64,000 nt of DNA, taken from assembly GCA_905373475.1 (NCBI GenBank), contig CAJPTC010000002.1, positions 1 through 64,000 of the forward strand. The letters are read 5' to 3'. Below, piece after piece: positions 1 to 7,626 of the stretch. The translations under genes were made by a program, and so were the position numbers. The notes below the pieces were generated by a model, which saw only the letters and a program-made list of their open reading frames with translations, searched no databases and was not told where the DNA came from. The stretch comes from Bacteroidia bacterium (GTDB taxonomy: Bacteria > Bacteroidota > Bacteroidia > Bacteroidales > CAJPTX01). Position 1 is the first letter of the stretch. The number at the start of each line of letters is the position of its first letter.

Positions 1-12
1 CGCCTCGCCCGT

Positions 13-87
13 CGTGTGCGCCGCACACGTATTGTGATTATTCTCTATATCTATTCTGCGGGCGAGACGCACCTCGCTCCTATTAAA
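13..87. repeat. Palindromic intergenic repeat remnants
   Basis: A perfect 7-bp hairpin (CGTGTGC, loop GCC, GCACACG) lies at 13-29. About 35 bp on, a degraded version of the GGGCGAGG...CCTCGCCCC palindrome found at 7595-7614 and 27537-27556 sits near 61-85. No gene is visible in bases 1-170, so this is intergenic repeat material downstream of the 171-3224 gene. Confidence 0.45.
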
Positions 88-112
88 AGATTGATATTTA
101 ATATATAAAATC

Positions 113-147
113 AAAAAAAACGGGCAACACCTTGCGGCATTGCCCGT
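113..147 (-). terminator. Rho-independent terminator of the 171-3224 gene
   Basis: Read on the minus strand this is an 8-bp stem (ACGGGCAA/TTGCCCGT at 120-127 and 140-147) followed by a run of eight T. It lies 24 bp past the stop codon of the minus-strand gene ending at 171. Confidence 0.85.
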
Positions 148-170
148 TGCAAATAGTACGACCTATCGTT

Positions 171-3100
171 TTACTTCTTAATAACTCTGTAAGTCTTGGC
201 TTCGCCACTTGCCACTGCGATGCGAACAAGGTAAAGACCAGCACTTAATTCGTTGGTATTGAGTATCATTTCGCCATGCATTAAAACTCCTGAAAGTACG
301 ACTACGCCTTGTGCGTTCAATAATGCATACGTTCCACGCAACTCGTTACTCATGATTCGTAACTGATTGTCGAACGGATTAGGTGTTACACATACCTGAG
401 CAAACATTGCATCTTCTACGGCGGAAGTTAGAGCAGTCTTTACTTCCAGTTTTGCATTGTGAGCTGGCATCACCGCCTCGTATGTGTTCGCACTCTTGGG
501 GTTAAGTACGTTAGCGTCGAATGTCACCGATTCGATCTTTCTGCCACTAGCAGGAGTTATCGTGAATGTAAGTTTAGCACCTTCGGCAAGGTTCTTACCA
601 TCGGACTCAGCACCATCTGCCTTAATCTTTACATCTGCTCCTTCGGCATGCACTGTTATCGCAAAAGTCCCCGTTGTCCCCTTATCCTCCAGCTTCAGTG
701 TAACAGTAGCATCCTCTTCCTTAAGGACTACAGTGTACTTCGCATTCTCCTCATCCACTGTAACTGCAGCCTTATCTCCTTCGGCTACTATCACGAGTTT
801 TTTCCCTTCGGGCACCTTAGTCACGTTGAAAACAACGGTTGCATTCTTTTCTAAACCCACCAATGTCGCAGGCGTTGTAGTGTATTCTACAGCTCCCTCT
901 ACACCTTCTGCTTTATTAACAGTAAGTGTGAGCCCCGAAGCGGGTTTGAGCGACACTTGCAATGTTACATCCTCTTTAGGCATTGCAAACTCCCACGTTT
1001 CATCTGCTTGTTTAACAGGTTTTTCCGTTGAGCCTTGTAGCGTTACTTCATTAACTAACTGACCTGCAGCCTTTACATTCACTTTCACATTTACCTTTGC
1101 GCCTACTTTTATTGTAGCAGGACTTTTGGGCTGTCTCACATTGTCTGCTTTTACAACAAACGAATACTGTCCATCAAGATCGGTGAAGGTTAAGCTGCTT
1201 GTCGGGAAGTCTACTGTTACAGCCAGAGTAACATCCTCATCGGGCATGATAAACGACCACGTATTGTCAGCAGCGCCTTTTGTCACCTTTTCTTTCCCAA
1301 CGGTTACACTCTTTATTACCTTACCGGCTGCCGCCGCTGCACCCACTGGCAATAGGGTTAGAGTTACTTTTTCTCCTGCTTTTACATCGGCTGGCGACGA
1401 AGTAAGTTTCCCCTCTGTGGTGCTCGCTTCTACTGAGAACTGATCGGTAACTCCAGCAAATGTAAACTTGTGTTTTTGTCCATCCTCCAAGGTTACTTCT
1501 AGCGTCGCATCCTGAGCTGGCATTTCAAAACTCCAAGTCGAGAAATTCTTCCGTTCTAGTTTCGCTGTTCCTACTTTGACCTCTTTTACCACTTTCCCAG
1601 CAGTTGCAGCAGCTCCCTCTACGTCGATGGTCAAGGTTACATCTTCTCCAATGGTAATCGAAGCAGGACTCGTCTGAAATTCATCTTTCACCGTTACAGT
1701 AACCTTGTACTGGTCGGGAATATTAGCAAAGGTGAGTTTCTTTGTATCGTTGGCTTCGCGTTTCTTTAACGAAACAACAAGCACAGAGGCTTTATTGGGC
1801 ATAAAGACCTCGTAATGTCCACCCTTCTCACGCGCCTCGTAAATGTCCACTTTTACTCTTTCTACCACATTTTTCAAAGAATTAGGTACAACGGTTATCT
1901 CTAGCGTTTTCCCCTCTTCCACCATCGCACCTGTGGTAATAGCCGCACCATCTACTTTGACAGTAACCGCAGCATCTTTCACATCCCATGTGAGCGGATA
2001 CTTTTCTTTCTTTTTCTCCTTGAGCGTTATTATAATGTTCGCTGTCGCGTTGGGCATTGTAAATGTCCAAGTATTCGCTTCCGTCCCCTTTTGCGCCGTT
2101 ATTGTACCGTTGATCTTAATTTCACTTACCTCTTTTTGTGGAACAGCAGTGGGTTTCGATGGAGCAACTATTGTTACCATTTTCCCTGCTTCTACCTTGC
2201 TCTTACCATTTGTAAGTTCACCCTTTTCAGAAGATACTGTAACTGCTACAAACTCATTTACTTCATCAGCATTCCACGACACAACAAAACCAGGCTCTAT
2301 GGGCGCAAGTTCTACCTCAAGCTCTACGTCTGCCTCTGGCATCAAGAAGGTGTAGGTATTGGGGGTTGTGAGCTTAAGAGCTGTTGTATTACCTTTTAGC
2401 TTAATCTCCTTCACTTCGTGGTTTGCCTTTAAGATGGTCAGCTTCACTGTCACAGTAGCACCCACTTCCACAGGTGCAGGACTTGATAATACTGCTTCGT
2501 CAGCAGTAGCTGCTACGGTATATTCGCCAGCTTTATTCGTAAAAGTGAAGTTCTTTACCTTCTTTTCTATGAGCATCACCTTAACCTCAACTTCTTCCGC
2601 TGGCATGGAAAATGTCCACTTATTCTTACCTGCTGACTGATAGCCTGCTGAGCCAACCGTAATATTTGAAACTTTCTTATTTGATGCCTGTACTGTAATA
2701 GTGAGGGTTACTAATTTACCTACACGTACGTTTGCAGGCGAAGTCAACGCCCCATCTTCTGTTGAAGCGGTTATAGTATACTCTGCTGTGTTATTAAAAG
2801 TAAGTTTAAAAGTTCTGTCATCATCTTTCAGAACAACTGTTACCTCCGCGTCCTCATTGGGCATTTTAAACTCCCATTTGACGATCTTAATTCCACTGCC
2901 AGCATCGTACTCTTTCTTCGTTGCCTTGAGCGATGCACCTATTTTCACTTCATCAATAATCTTACCTTCAGCTCCTGCTTCTATTTGTAACTCTACTTTT
3001 GCATTGGGGGTAATTTCATATATATCCTCTTCACCTTCTATCGGATATTCCTCTTCGCCGTCCACCCATACTGTAACAAAGGTGTACTGCCCCTCTACGC

Positions 3101-3224
3101 TAGCGCAGGTCAGTTTCTTTTTTTCTGCCGCCTTTACCCCCAGTACAAACGCCAAAAGCGCGCTTAGGAGTAGTCCCGTTCTCAAAATAGTCCTCATAGT
3201 CTGTAAAATATTTTTGTTATTCAA
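171..3224 (-). CDS. T9SS-exported surface protein with ten tandem beta-type repeats
   Basis: 1017 residues. The N-terminus has a signal peptide (basic start, hydrophobic core LLLSALLAFVLG, residues about 16-33). The body is about ten tandem repeats of 85-95 residues. Each opens with an F/L-T-F strand and ends with a W-x-F-x-MP signature followed by a V-x-L-x-V strand; such repeats resemble the InlB-type B-repeat superfamily. The last 80 residues form a type IX secretion sorting domain: PNPFDNQLRI, then YALLNAQGVVV, then GLYLVRI and the terminal KTYRVIKK. By family knowledge the domain directs passage across the outer membrane, after which it is usually cleaved and the cargo anchored to A-LPS. 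No catalytic domain is visible, so a structural or adhesive role is inferred. Its sorting domain closely matches those of the genes at 7627, 12222 and 36355. A second Met at residue 10 is a possible start. Confidence 0.85.
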   Translation of the reverse strand: MNNKNILQTMRTILRTGLLLSALLAFVLGVKAAEKKKLTCASVEGQYTFVTVWVDGEEEYPIEGEEDIYEITPNAKVELQIEAGAEGKIIDEVKIGASLKATKKEYDAGSGIKIVKWEFKMPNEDAEVTVVLKDDDRTFKLTFNNTAEYTITASTEDGALTSPANVRVGKLVTLTITVQASNKKVSNITVGSAGYQSAGKNKWTFSMPAEEVEVKVMLIEKKVKNFTFTNKAGEYTVAATADEAVLSSPAPVEVGATVTVKLTILKANHEVKEIKLKGNTTALKLTTPNTYTFLMPEADVELEVELAPIEPGFVVSWNADEVNEFVAVTVSSEKGELTNGKSKVEAGKMVTIVAPSKPTAVPQKEVSEIKINGTITAQKGTEANTWTFTMPNATANIIITLKEKKKEKYPLTWDVKDAAVTVKVDGAAITTGAMVEEGKTLEITVVPNSLKNVVERVKVDIYEAREKGGHYEVFMPNKASVLVVSLKKREANDTKKLTFANIPDQYKVTVTVKDEFQTSPASITIGEDVTLTIDVEGAAATAGKVVKEVKVGTAKLERKNFSTWSFEMPAQDATLEVTLEDGQKHKFTFAGVTDQFSVEASTTEGKLTSSPADVKAGEKVTLTLLPVGAAAAAGKVIKSVTVGKEKVTKGAADNTWSFIMPDEDVTLAVTVDFPTSSLTFTDLDGQYSFVVKADNVRQPKSPATIKVGAKVNVKVNVKAAGQLVNEVTLQGSTEKPVKQADETWEFAMPKEDVTLQVSLKPASGLTLTVNKAEGVEGAVEYTTTPATLVGLEKNATVVFNVTKVPEGKKLVIVAEGDKAAVTVDEENAKYTVVLKEEDATVTLKLEDKGTTGTFAITVHAEGADVKIKADGAESDGKNLAEGAKLTFTITPASGRKIESVTFDANVLNPKSANTYEAVMPAHNAKLEVKTALTSAVEDAMFAQVCVTPNPFDNQLRIMSNELRGTYALLNAQGVVVLSGVLMHGEMILNTNELSAGLYLVRIAVASGEAKTYRVIKK

Positions 3225-3400
3225 CGTCGAACTTACATTATAGTAAAGTTAGTGTTTTTCTAAAACAAAGGAGAGTAATATAAGTATCAGCATAGGCGCT
3301 GCATTGTAAATTGTCTATTGTAGGCATCTTCTATAGAGGAAACCTCGTATCCTCCTACTTAGGCGTTCTTTTAGCCTATGCGAAGCACGAATCGCACAGA

Positions 3401-3433
3401 AAAATAAAAAGCGCAGCCCATTACGGACTGCGC
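3401..3433 (-). terminator. Terminator downstream of the universal stress gene
   Basis: A GCGCAGYCC...GGGCTGCGC hairpin (3411-3433) has an A-rich tract at 3401-3410 on the plus strand. On the minus strand this gives stem, loop and T-rich tail, 34 bp after the stop of the gene at 3467. Confidence 0.8.
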
Positions 3434-3466
3434 CTTATTCTTGCCTAACAACCTATCTAAAGCCGT

Positions 3467-4255
3467 TTAGCTAATCATAGAGGGATTGATGCACAAAACG
3501 GGCAACCCTAGCGGATTCGACATGAGTTGCTGATCGGTAGAATTCATCATCGGCTTTAAGCCTTGTGTAATCATAATCAGCAGCATGTCTATCTCCTTCT
3601 CTTTGGCGAACTCTATCAGATTGTTCTTGAAGCTATCTGTCTTGTCTGATGGGATAACGGTGTACTTGATAGCGTTGGCATCAAAGACTTTGCACATCGT
3701 GAGTATGTTACCATCGCGACGCGAGATTAGCTGCGCATCATTGTAGGGCTCGGTAAAGACAAAAATATGCGAACCATAAAGTTTTGCATTACGTACCGCC
3801 CATTCAAACGTCCCTTTCTCTATGCCGAGTGCACCGAGTGGCATTAGAATTCTATCGAACGGATTGGCATCTTGTGGCGGATTCTGAACGACTAGGAATG
3901 GGATGTTCGAATCTATCACCACGCGTACAGCCTTTGAAGCAAAGAGCTTTGCCAACCCCTTCGTTTCATGAATTCCCATGATAATGAGATCAGCATGCAC
4001 CTCCTCTGCATAGCCAGGTATCTCGGTCGCTATTGCACCTTCGCAAACAACAGGCTTAACCTTCAAACTAGAGGTCGACGAATAACGTTCTGCTATGCGC
4101 GCAAGTTCTGCCTCAGCTTCGGGCGCGCTCTGTGCTTTTTCCACTACATGGAGTAGGTGAACATCGATCACAGGATGGAATTTCTCGAGACACGCAACAT
4201 ACTGAAATGCGGTGTCTACGACAGGGGTGAAATCACAAGGAACAACGATCAACAT
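3467..4255 (-). CDS. Universal stress protein, tandem UspA domains
   Basis: About 262 residues from the start chosen here. The protein opens with MLIVVPCDFTP, the first beta strand of a UspA fold, and the family normally starts just there; an upstream ATG at 4300 would add 15 hydrophilic residues with no counterpart in the family. There are two UspA-like halves. The first runs to about residue 135 and contains HADLIIMGIHE, the usual strand before the nucleotide-binding loop. The second starts at FDRILMPLGA. The typical ATP-binding G-x2-G-x9-G(S/T) motif is not clear in either half, so nucleotide binding is uncertain. The gene follows the polyprenyl synthase on the same strand and is probably co-transcribed. 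Role: cytoplasmic stress response by family membership; no specific partner can be named. Confidence 0.8.
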   Translation of the reverse strand: MLIVVPCDFTPVVDTAFQYVACLEKFHPVIDVHLLHVVEKAQSAPEAEAELARIAERYSSTSSLKVKPVVCEGAIATEIPGYAEEVHADLIIMGIHETKGLAKLFASKAVRVVIDSNIPFLVVQNPPQDANPFDRILMPLGALGIEKGTFEWAVRNAKLYGSHIFVFTEPYNDAQLISRRDGNILTMCKVFDANAIKYTVIPSDKTDSFKNNLIEFAKEKEIDMLLIMITQGLKPMMNSTDQQLMSNPLGLPVLCINPSMIS

Positions 4256-4306
4256 GTATGTGTATTGTTTATTTCTGTTCTTATCGGAGTCGGCAAACAA
4301 GAAGCA

Positions 4307-5296
4307 CTAAAATCGGCGACCACCCAGACTCGCGAATACACCGCGGAGTGCTGGCGAAATGCGCCCCAACTTCTGTTCGCACTCTAGCAGGAGTCCTTCG
4401 GCGGAAGCAAGATGTGCATTGATCGCCTCTTCGCAGGCAGTACACACCTGCAACTCATCATAGAGTTGCATTACTTTCTCAATCTTCTCACTTCGTCGTT
4501 CTGCTCCTAGCTTTTTGTAGGTATTGTAGCGTTCTTGTTGTGTCTCTGATGCTCGTTTTTGTACTAATACGGAAAGGTAGGTATGCTTGTTCGTGACAAT
4601 ATCATCGCCACACTCTTTCCCGAATTCCGCGGTTTGACCATAAACGTCGAGATAATCGTCTTGGAGCTGAAAGGCAATGCCCACCTCGCGTGCAAAATGC
4701 GTCAGCGTCTCTTCGCATTCGGCACTAGCTCCCCCTAAACAAGCTCCGAGCCGAACACTCATTTCGAGGAGTGCTGCCGTTTTATCGACGATCATAGTTA
4801 TGTACTGCTCCTCGGTTACATGTTGCGCCGTTTCGAACTCCATGTCCCACTGCTGCCCTTTACAAACACGCATCGCCCCATCATTGAAACGCTCCAAGAG
4901 CGCAGGCAACTTTTCTTGCGGTCCGCGTGTTATCTGCATGTAGGCAAGTATACTCATCGCATCGCCCGAAAGGATAGCAGTATTGGCATTCCACTTTTTC
5001 CAAACTGTCATACGTCCACGGCGCAACGCCGAAACATCCATTACGTCGTCGTGCAATAGGGTGAAGTTGTGAAATATCTCAGTTGCAAGGGCAACTGGCA
5101 TTACAGGAGCAAGATCTACGAGCTGCACGCTAAACCAGTCGTAGATGGCAAGGCACAGCACAGGGCGTATACGCTTGCCACCACTCTCTAGCGTGTACCA
5201 TATCGGCGCATACAAATCGGCAGGCGGCTCATTGTGTACCAACGCCCGCAATGCTTGCTCTACCGCTGCACGTATCTCCTCTTGCGAATGCCCCAT
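4307..5296 (-). CDS. Polyprenyl diphosphate synthase (trans-type)
   Basis: Isoprenyl chain elongation enzyme: condenses isopentenyl diphosphate with an allylic diphosphate in the cytoplasm. It shows the substrate-binding GGKRIRP (residues 39-45), the first Asp-rich motif DDVMD (83-87) and the second Asp-rich motif DDYLD (about 212-216), all intact for Mg-diphosphate binding, and about 329 residues is normal for the family. Product chain length (geranylgeranyl, or longer for menaquinone) cannot be read safely. An upstream in-frame ATG at 5326 overlaps a good -7 promoter box at 5324-5331, so transcription should begin after it; the Met at 5296 is therefore the preferred start. The universal stress gene follows within about 50 bp. 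Confidence 0.88.
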   Translation of the reverse strand: MGHSQEEIRAAVEQALRALVHNEPPADLYAPIWYTLESGGKRIRPVLCLAIYDWFSVQLVDLAPVMPVALATEIFHNFTLLHDDVMDVSALRRGRMTVWKKWNANTAILSGDAMSILAYMQITRGPQEKLPALLERFNDGAMRVCKGQQWDMEFETAQHVTEEQYITMIVDKTAALLEMSVRLGACLGGASAECEETLTHFAREVGIAFQLQDDYLDVYGQTAEFGKECGDDIVTNKHTYLSVLVQKRASETQQERYNTYKKLGAERRSEKIEKVMQLYDELQVCTACEEAINAHLASAEGLLLECEQKLGRISPALRGVFASLGGRRF

Positions 5297-5323
5297 ATCT
5301 ACGACAATCGAATATCCCCTTAA

Positions 5324-5331
5324 CAAAGATA
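5324..5331 (-). promoter_or_regulatory. Candidate Bacteroidetes -7 box for the polyprenyl synthase
   Basis: The minus strand reads TATCTTTG, a perfect match to TAnnTTTG, 27 bp before the chosen start codon. No TTTG -33 element is found at the usual 19-21 bp spacing, so the promoter call rests on the -7 box only. Confidence 0.5.
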
Positions 5332-5409
5332 ATTGTTTTTTGCAAAGGAGTAATAGAATAGAAAAAGCCGCACCTCATCGTGGTTGGGTACGGCTCTTTA
5401 CTAAACTTG

Positions 5410-5482
5410 AGCGGAAAACGGGACTCGAACCCGCGACCCTCAGCTTGGGAAGCTGATGCTCTACCGACTGAGCTACTTCCGC
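5410..5482 (-). tRNA. tRNA-Gly (anticodon CCC)
   Basis: 73 nt fold as a complete cloverleaf on the minus strand. The acceptor arm GCGGAAG pairs with TTTCCGC (one G-T pair), the D arm has GCTC/GAGC, and the anticodon stem TCAGC/GCTGA has loop TTCCCAA, giving anticodon CCC that reads GGG. The T arm is GCGGG-TTCGAGT-CCCGT. CCA is not encoded, as the next bases are not CCA. It lies upstream of, and on the same strand as, the polyprenyl synthase. Confidence 0.95.
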
Positions 5483-5538
5483 CTATTCTGCGAAACTACG
5501 CCACAAAGGTAAAAGAATTTCTATTTATCTACAATTCG

Positions 5539-5583
5539 GGAGGGTGTATCAAAACTACTTTGCTACACCCTCCCTACTTTTGC
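5539..5583. repeat. Hairpin related to the one at 7417-7452
   Basis: A 10-bp stem GGAGGGTGTA/TACACCCTCC encloses a loop containing ACTTTGC. The hairpin at 7417-7452 has the same stem core (GAGGGTGT/ACACCCTC) and the same ACTTTGCT in its loop. The two copies bracket the AAA/PD-(D/E)XK gene at 5744-7372. The rest of 5490-5743 holds no gene that I can see. Confidence 0.6.
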
Positions 5584-5743
5584 GTAAAAAAAACAAAAGG
5601 GGCACGGGTAGGTATTGTCAGCACATAGTTAAACCATTGGGGTCAATGTATTGCACTTTCAGGGCGAAAATATGGCTTCGACAGGCGATAATGTGTGATA
5701 ACATATTGATTGCCGTGTGTGCAAAGCGTATCACACGCATTTA

Positions 5744-7372
5744 TTACAAAGCGTGTATTTCCAGCTTCTTCCACTCTTTTATATTGCGCTTCTCTTCATC
5801 GAAACTCGTACCTATAAGTACTAGCTTCTTACCCTGCAAACGAAGTGGCTTGTAGTACTCCTGCGCTTGAATTTGTGCAAGTGCTTCCTCGGCTGTACCA
5901 GCGCTCCAAAGCTTGAACTCAAAGATGTAGATTATGTGTTCTGTGTATACTACGCAATCGGCACGTCCCTTGGCGGAGTAGACCTCAGTTTGCGTATACA
6001 TGCCCATGAACTGAAAAATCAGCGCTACGGCAATTTGGTAATTCTGCTCGCGCCACCTTACATCATCTTTGGAAGCGCTACTATAGGGAATGTTCGCGAG
6101 TAGGTCTGAAATTACCTGCATGAAAGATGCGACATCTCCACTACACACCTTCTCGTAGAATTGCCAAACGAAGCGTTGTACTTTCGTCTCATCCAAATTA
6201 GAATAGGAAGGCAACAAATTACGAATAAGCCCATATTTTACCTCATTATTCGGGTAACCTAACGAATAGAGACCTGAACGGCGGTTATAACTCTTAAGTG
6301 TCAAATAGCCAGCTTGATAGAGAATGGGAATAGGAGAGCCCACGTCGACCTTAAAATTATTGAGGCTACTCAAATCTATCTCTACATTGTTCTCCAAATC
6401 GGGCAGGTAGAAATGCGCTTTTTTCAGATACTGCACTAAAAATGTGGGCGTCCCTGACTGAAACCAATAGTCAAAAAACATCCTATCCGAGAACACATTC
6501 AACAAGCTAAAGGGGTTGTAAACATGCTCGCCGCCATCTATGAAAAGATAGCCGTCATAAGTCTGTTTTAACTTCTCCAGAGTCTCTTCGTAGGTCAATT
6601 GTTCGCTTTCACTGAGAGCCTTTATTTCAGGTTGGAAATTTGACTTCAACTCCTCCTCGGTTATACCACAAACCGAGCTATAGTCTCTATTCAAGGAAAT
6701 ATCATTCAAATGATTCAAATCACTAAAGAGACTAATCTTGCTAAAACGAGAAACACCCGTAAGAAATACGAAACGGAGGTACGGATCGCCACTCTTGAGC
6801 ACTGCAAAAAAACCTTTGAGGATTCTACGATACTCGTTGTTCAAGTCCTCTAAACCTTCTTCCAGAGTAAGTAAAAGCGGTTTGTCGTACTCGTCTACAA
6901 GGACAATTACTTGCTGGTGAGTTGTCTCATAGATATACCTAAGTAATGATTGAAATCTATCCTCAAGATCAACTCTTTTTTCTTTTACTCCGTATTTGTT
7001 TTCCCATATTGATAGGTGGCGGTCGAGTACATTCTCCAAATTCTCGCGGCTCTCGTAGTTTTTGGCATTGAGATCAAGATACAACACAGGGTATTGCTGC
7101 CATGCTTCGCGCCCTTCCTGTGCCGCCTGCGCCTCTTCCCATTTCTCTAGGAACAAACCTTCGAAGCACTCTTTTTTTCCTTCGAAATAGGCTTTTAGTG
7201 TAGAGAGAAAAAGGCTCTTACCAAAGCGACGGGGGCGAGAAAGAAAATAATATTTGCTAGCACTGACTAAGTCTGCAACGAAGTGGGTTTTATCAACATA
7301 AATAAAACCGTTTCGGCGAAGATCGCTAAAATCCTGTCCCCCGATAGGGAGCACCCGTTTACACGTATTCAT
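5744..7372 (-). CDS. AAA-ATPase-like / PD-(D/E)XK nuclease-like protein, copy 1
   Basis: 542 residues; matches the AAA-ATPase_like plus PDDEXK_9 architecture abundant in Bacteroidetes. The N-terminal ATPase part has FLSRPRRFGKSL (residues 43-54), a P-loop variant lacking the usual leading Gly, and a Walker B IVLVDEYDKPL (D160, E161). The C-terminal part has a nuclease-type signature, RADCVV followed by IFEFKLW, giving an Asp and an E-x-K triad, and the family-typical tail LVLIGTSFDEEKRNIKEW. The protein is cytoplasmic with no signal peptide. The biological role of this family is not established; a DNA-directed or defence-like role is only inference. Bases 6456-6914 (about residues 154-305) are identical to the copy at 30406, while regions on both sides have diverged. 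Terminators at 7411-7518 isolate it from the gene upstream, so it probably has its own promoter, which I could not find. Confidence 0.85.
   Translation of the reverse strand: MNTCKRVLPIGGQDFSDLRRNGFIYVDKTHFVADLVSASKYYFLSRPRRFGKSLFLSTLKAYFEGKKECFEGLFLEKWEEAQAAQEGREAWQQYPVLYLDLNAKNYESRENLENVLDRHLSIWENKYGVKEKRVDLEDRFQSLLRYIYETTHQQVIVLVDEYDKPLLLTLEEGLEDLNNEYRRILKGFFAVLKSGDPYLRFVFLTGVSRFSKISLFSDLNHLNDISLNRDYSSVCGITEEELKSNFQPEIKALSESEQLTYEETLEKLKQTYDGYLFIDGGEHVYNPFSLLNVFSDRMFFDYWFQSGTPTFLVQYLKKAHFYLPDLENNVEIDLSSLNNFKVDVGSPIPILYQAGYLTLKSYNRRSGLYSLGYPNNEVKYGLIRNLLPSYSNLDETKVQRFVWQFYEKVCSGDVASFMQVISDLLANIPYSSASKDDVRWREQNYQIAVALIFQFMGMYTQTEVYSAKGRADCVVYTEHIIYIFEFKLWSAGTAEEALAQIQAQEYYKPLRLQGKKLVLIGTSFDEEKRNIKEWKKLEIHAL
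6456..6914. repeat. 459-bp block identical to 31118-31576
   Basis: Line-by-line reading shows no difference from 31118-31576 over 459 bp in the same orientation. Identity stops sharply at both ends: 6455 T against 31117 C, and 6915 T against 31577 G. The block lies within the ATPase region of two paralogous genes. Confidence 0.95.
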
Positions 7373-7410
7373 AGTCTTAAGTGGCTAATATTTCACACAC
7401 TAATGTACTG

Positions 7411-7452
7411 AAAAAAGAGGGTGTTTCAACAAAACGACTTTGCTACACCCTC
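7411..7452 (-). terminator. Hairpin with T-tract between surface gene and AAA gene
   Basis: On the minus strand the 8-bp stem GAGGGTGT/ACACCCTC (7417-7424 and 7445-7452) is followed by six T (7411-7416). It ends 39 bp before the AAA gene start and would stop readthrough into it. It is related to the hairpin at 5539-5583. Confidence 0.6.
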
Positions 7453-7490
7453 AAATTACTAATTACTAGCGCAAGACGGACAAAGCAAAA

Positions 7491-7518
7491 ACGGGCATCG
7501 CACGAAGGCGATACCCGT
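7491..7518 (-). terminator. Terminator of the 7627 LRR gene
   Basis: An 11-bp stem with one mismatch (ACGGGCATCGC/GCGATACCCGT) is followed on the minus strand by TTTTTGC. Confidence 0.75.
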
Positions 7519-7529
7519 TGTATTTATTG

Positions 7530-7617
7530 GCGTCGTGTCATGGCGCGACGCTACAATCGCAATGCTATCTGAAAATGCGCGCTGCGCATTTTACGGGCGA
7601 GGCATGCCTCGCCCCTA
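7530..7617. repeat. Composite palindromic element, copy A
   Basis: Three hairpin modules in a row: GTCGTGTCATGGCGCGAC (about 7531-7549), AAAATGCGC-GCT-GCGCATTTT (7572-7592, perfect 9-bp stem) and the perfect 20-nt palindrome GGGCGAGGCATGCCTCGCCC (7595-7614) followed by CTAC. The same module order occurs at 27470-27562 and, inverted, at 32185-32265. Confidence 0.8.
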
Positions 7618-7626
7618 CAAGTCTCA

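Noticed and set aside
484..1062. A 192-codon plus-strand frame within 171-3224
   Set aside because: Antisense shadow of the repeat protein; composition (Ser/Thr/Ala/Val-rich) is the mirror of its repeats.
5410..7372. tRNA-Gly as an attachment site for an island carrying the AAA gene
   Set aside because: The AAA gene lies on the 5' side of the tRNA, no integrase is present, and I found no duplicated tRNA 3' end.
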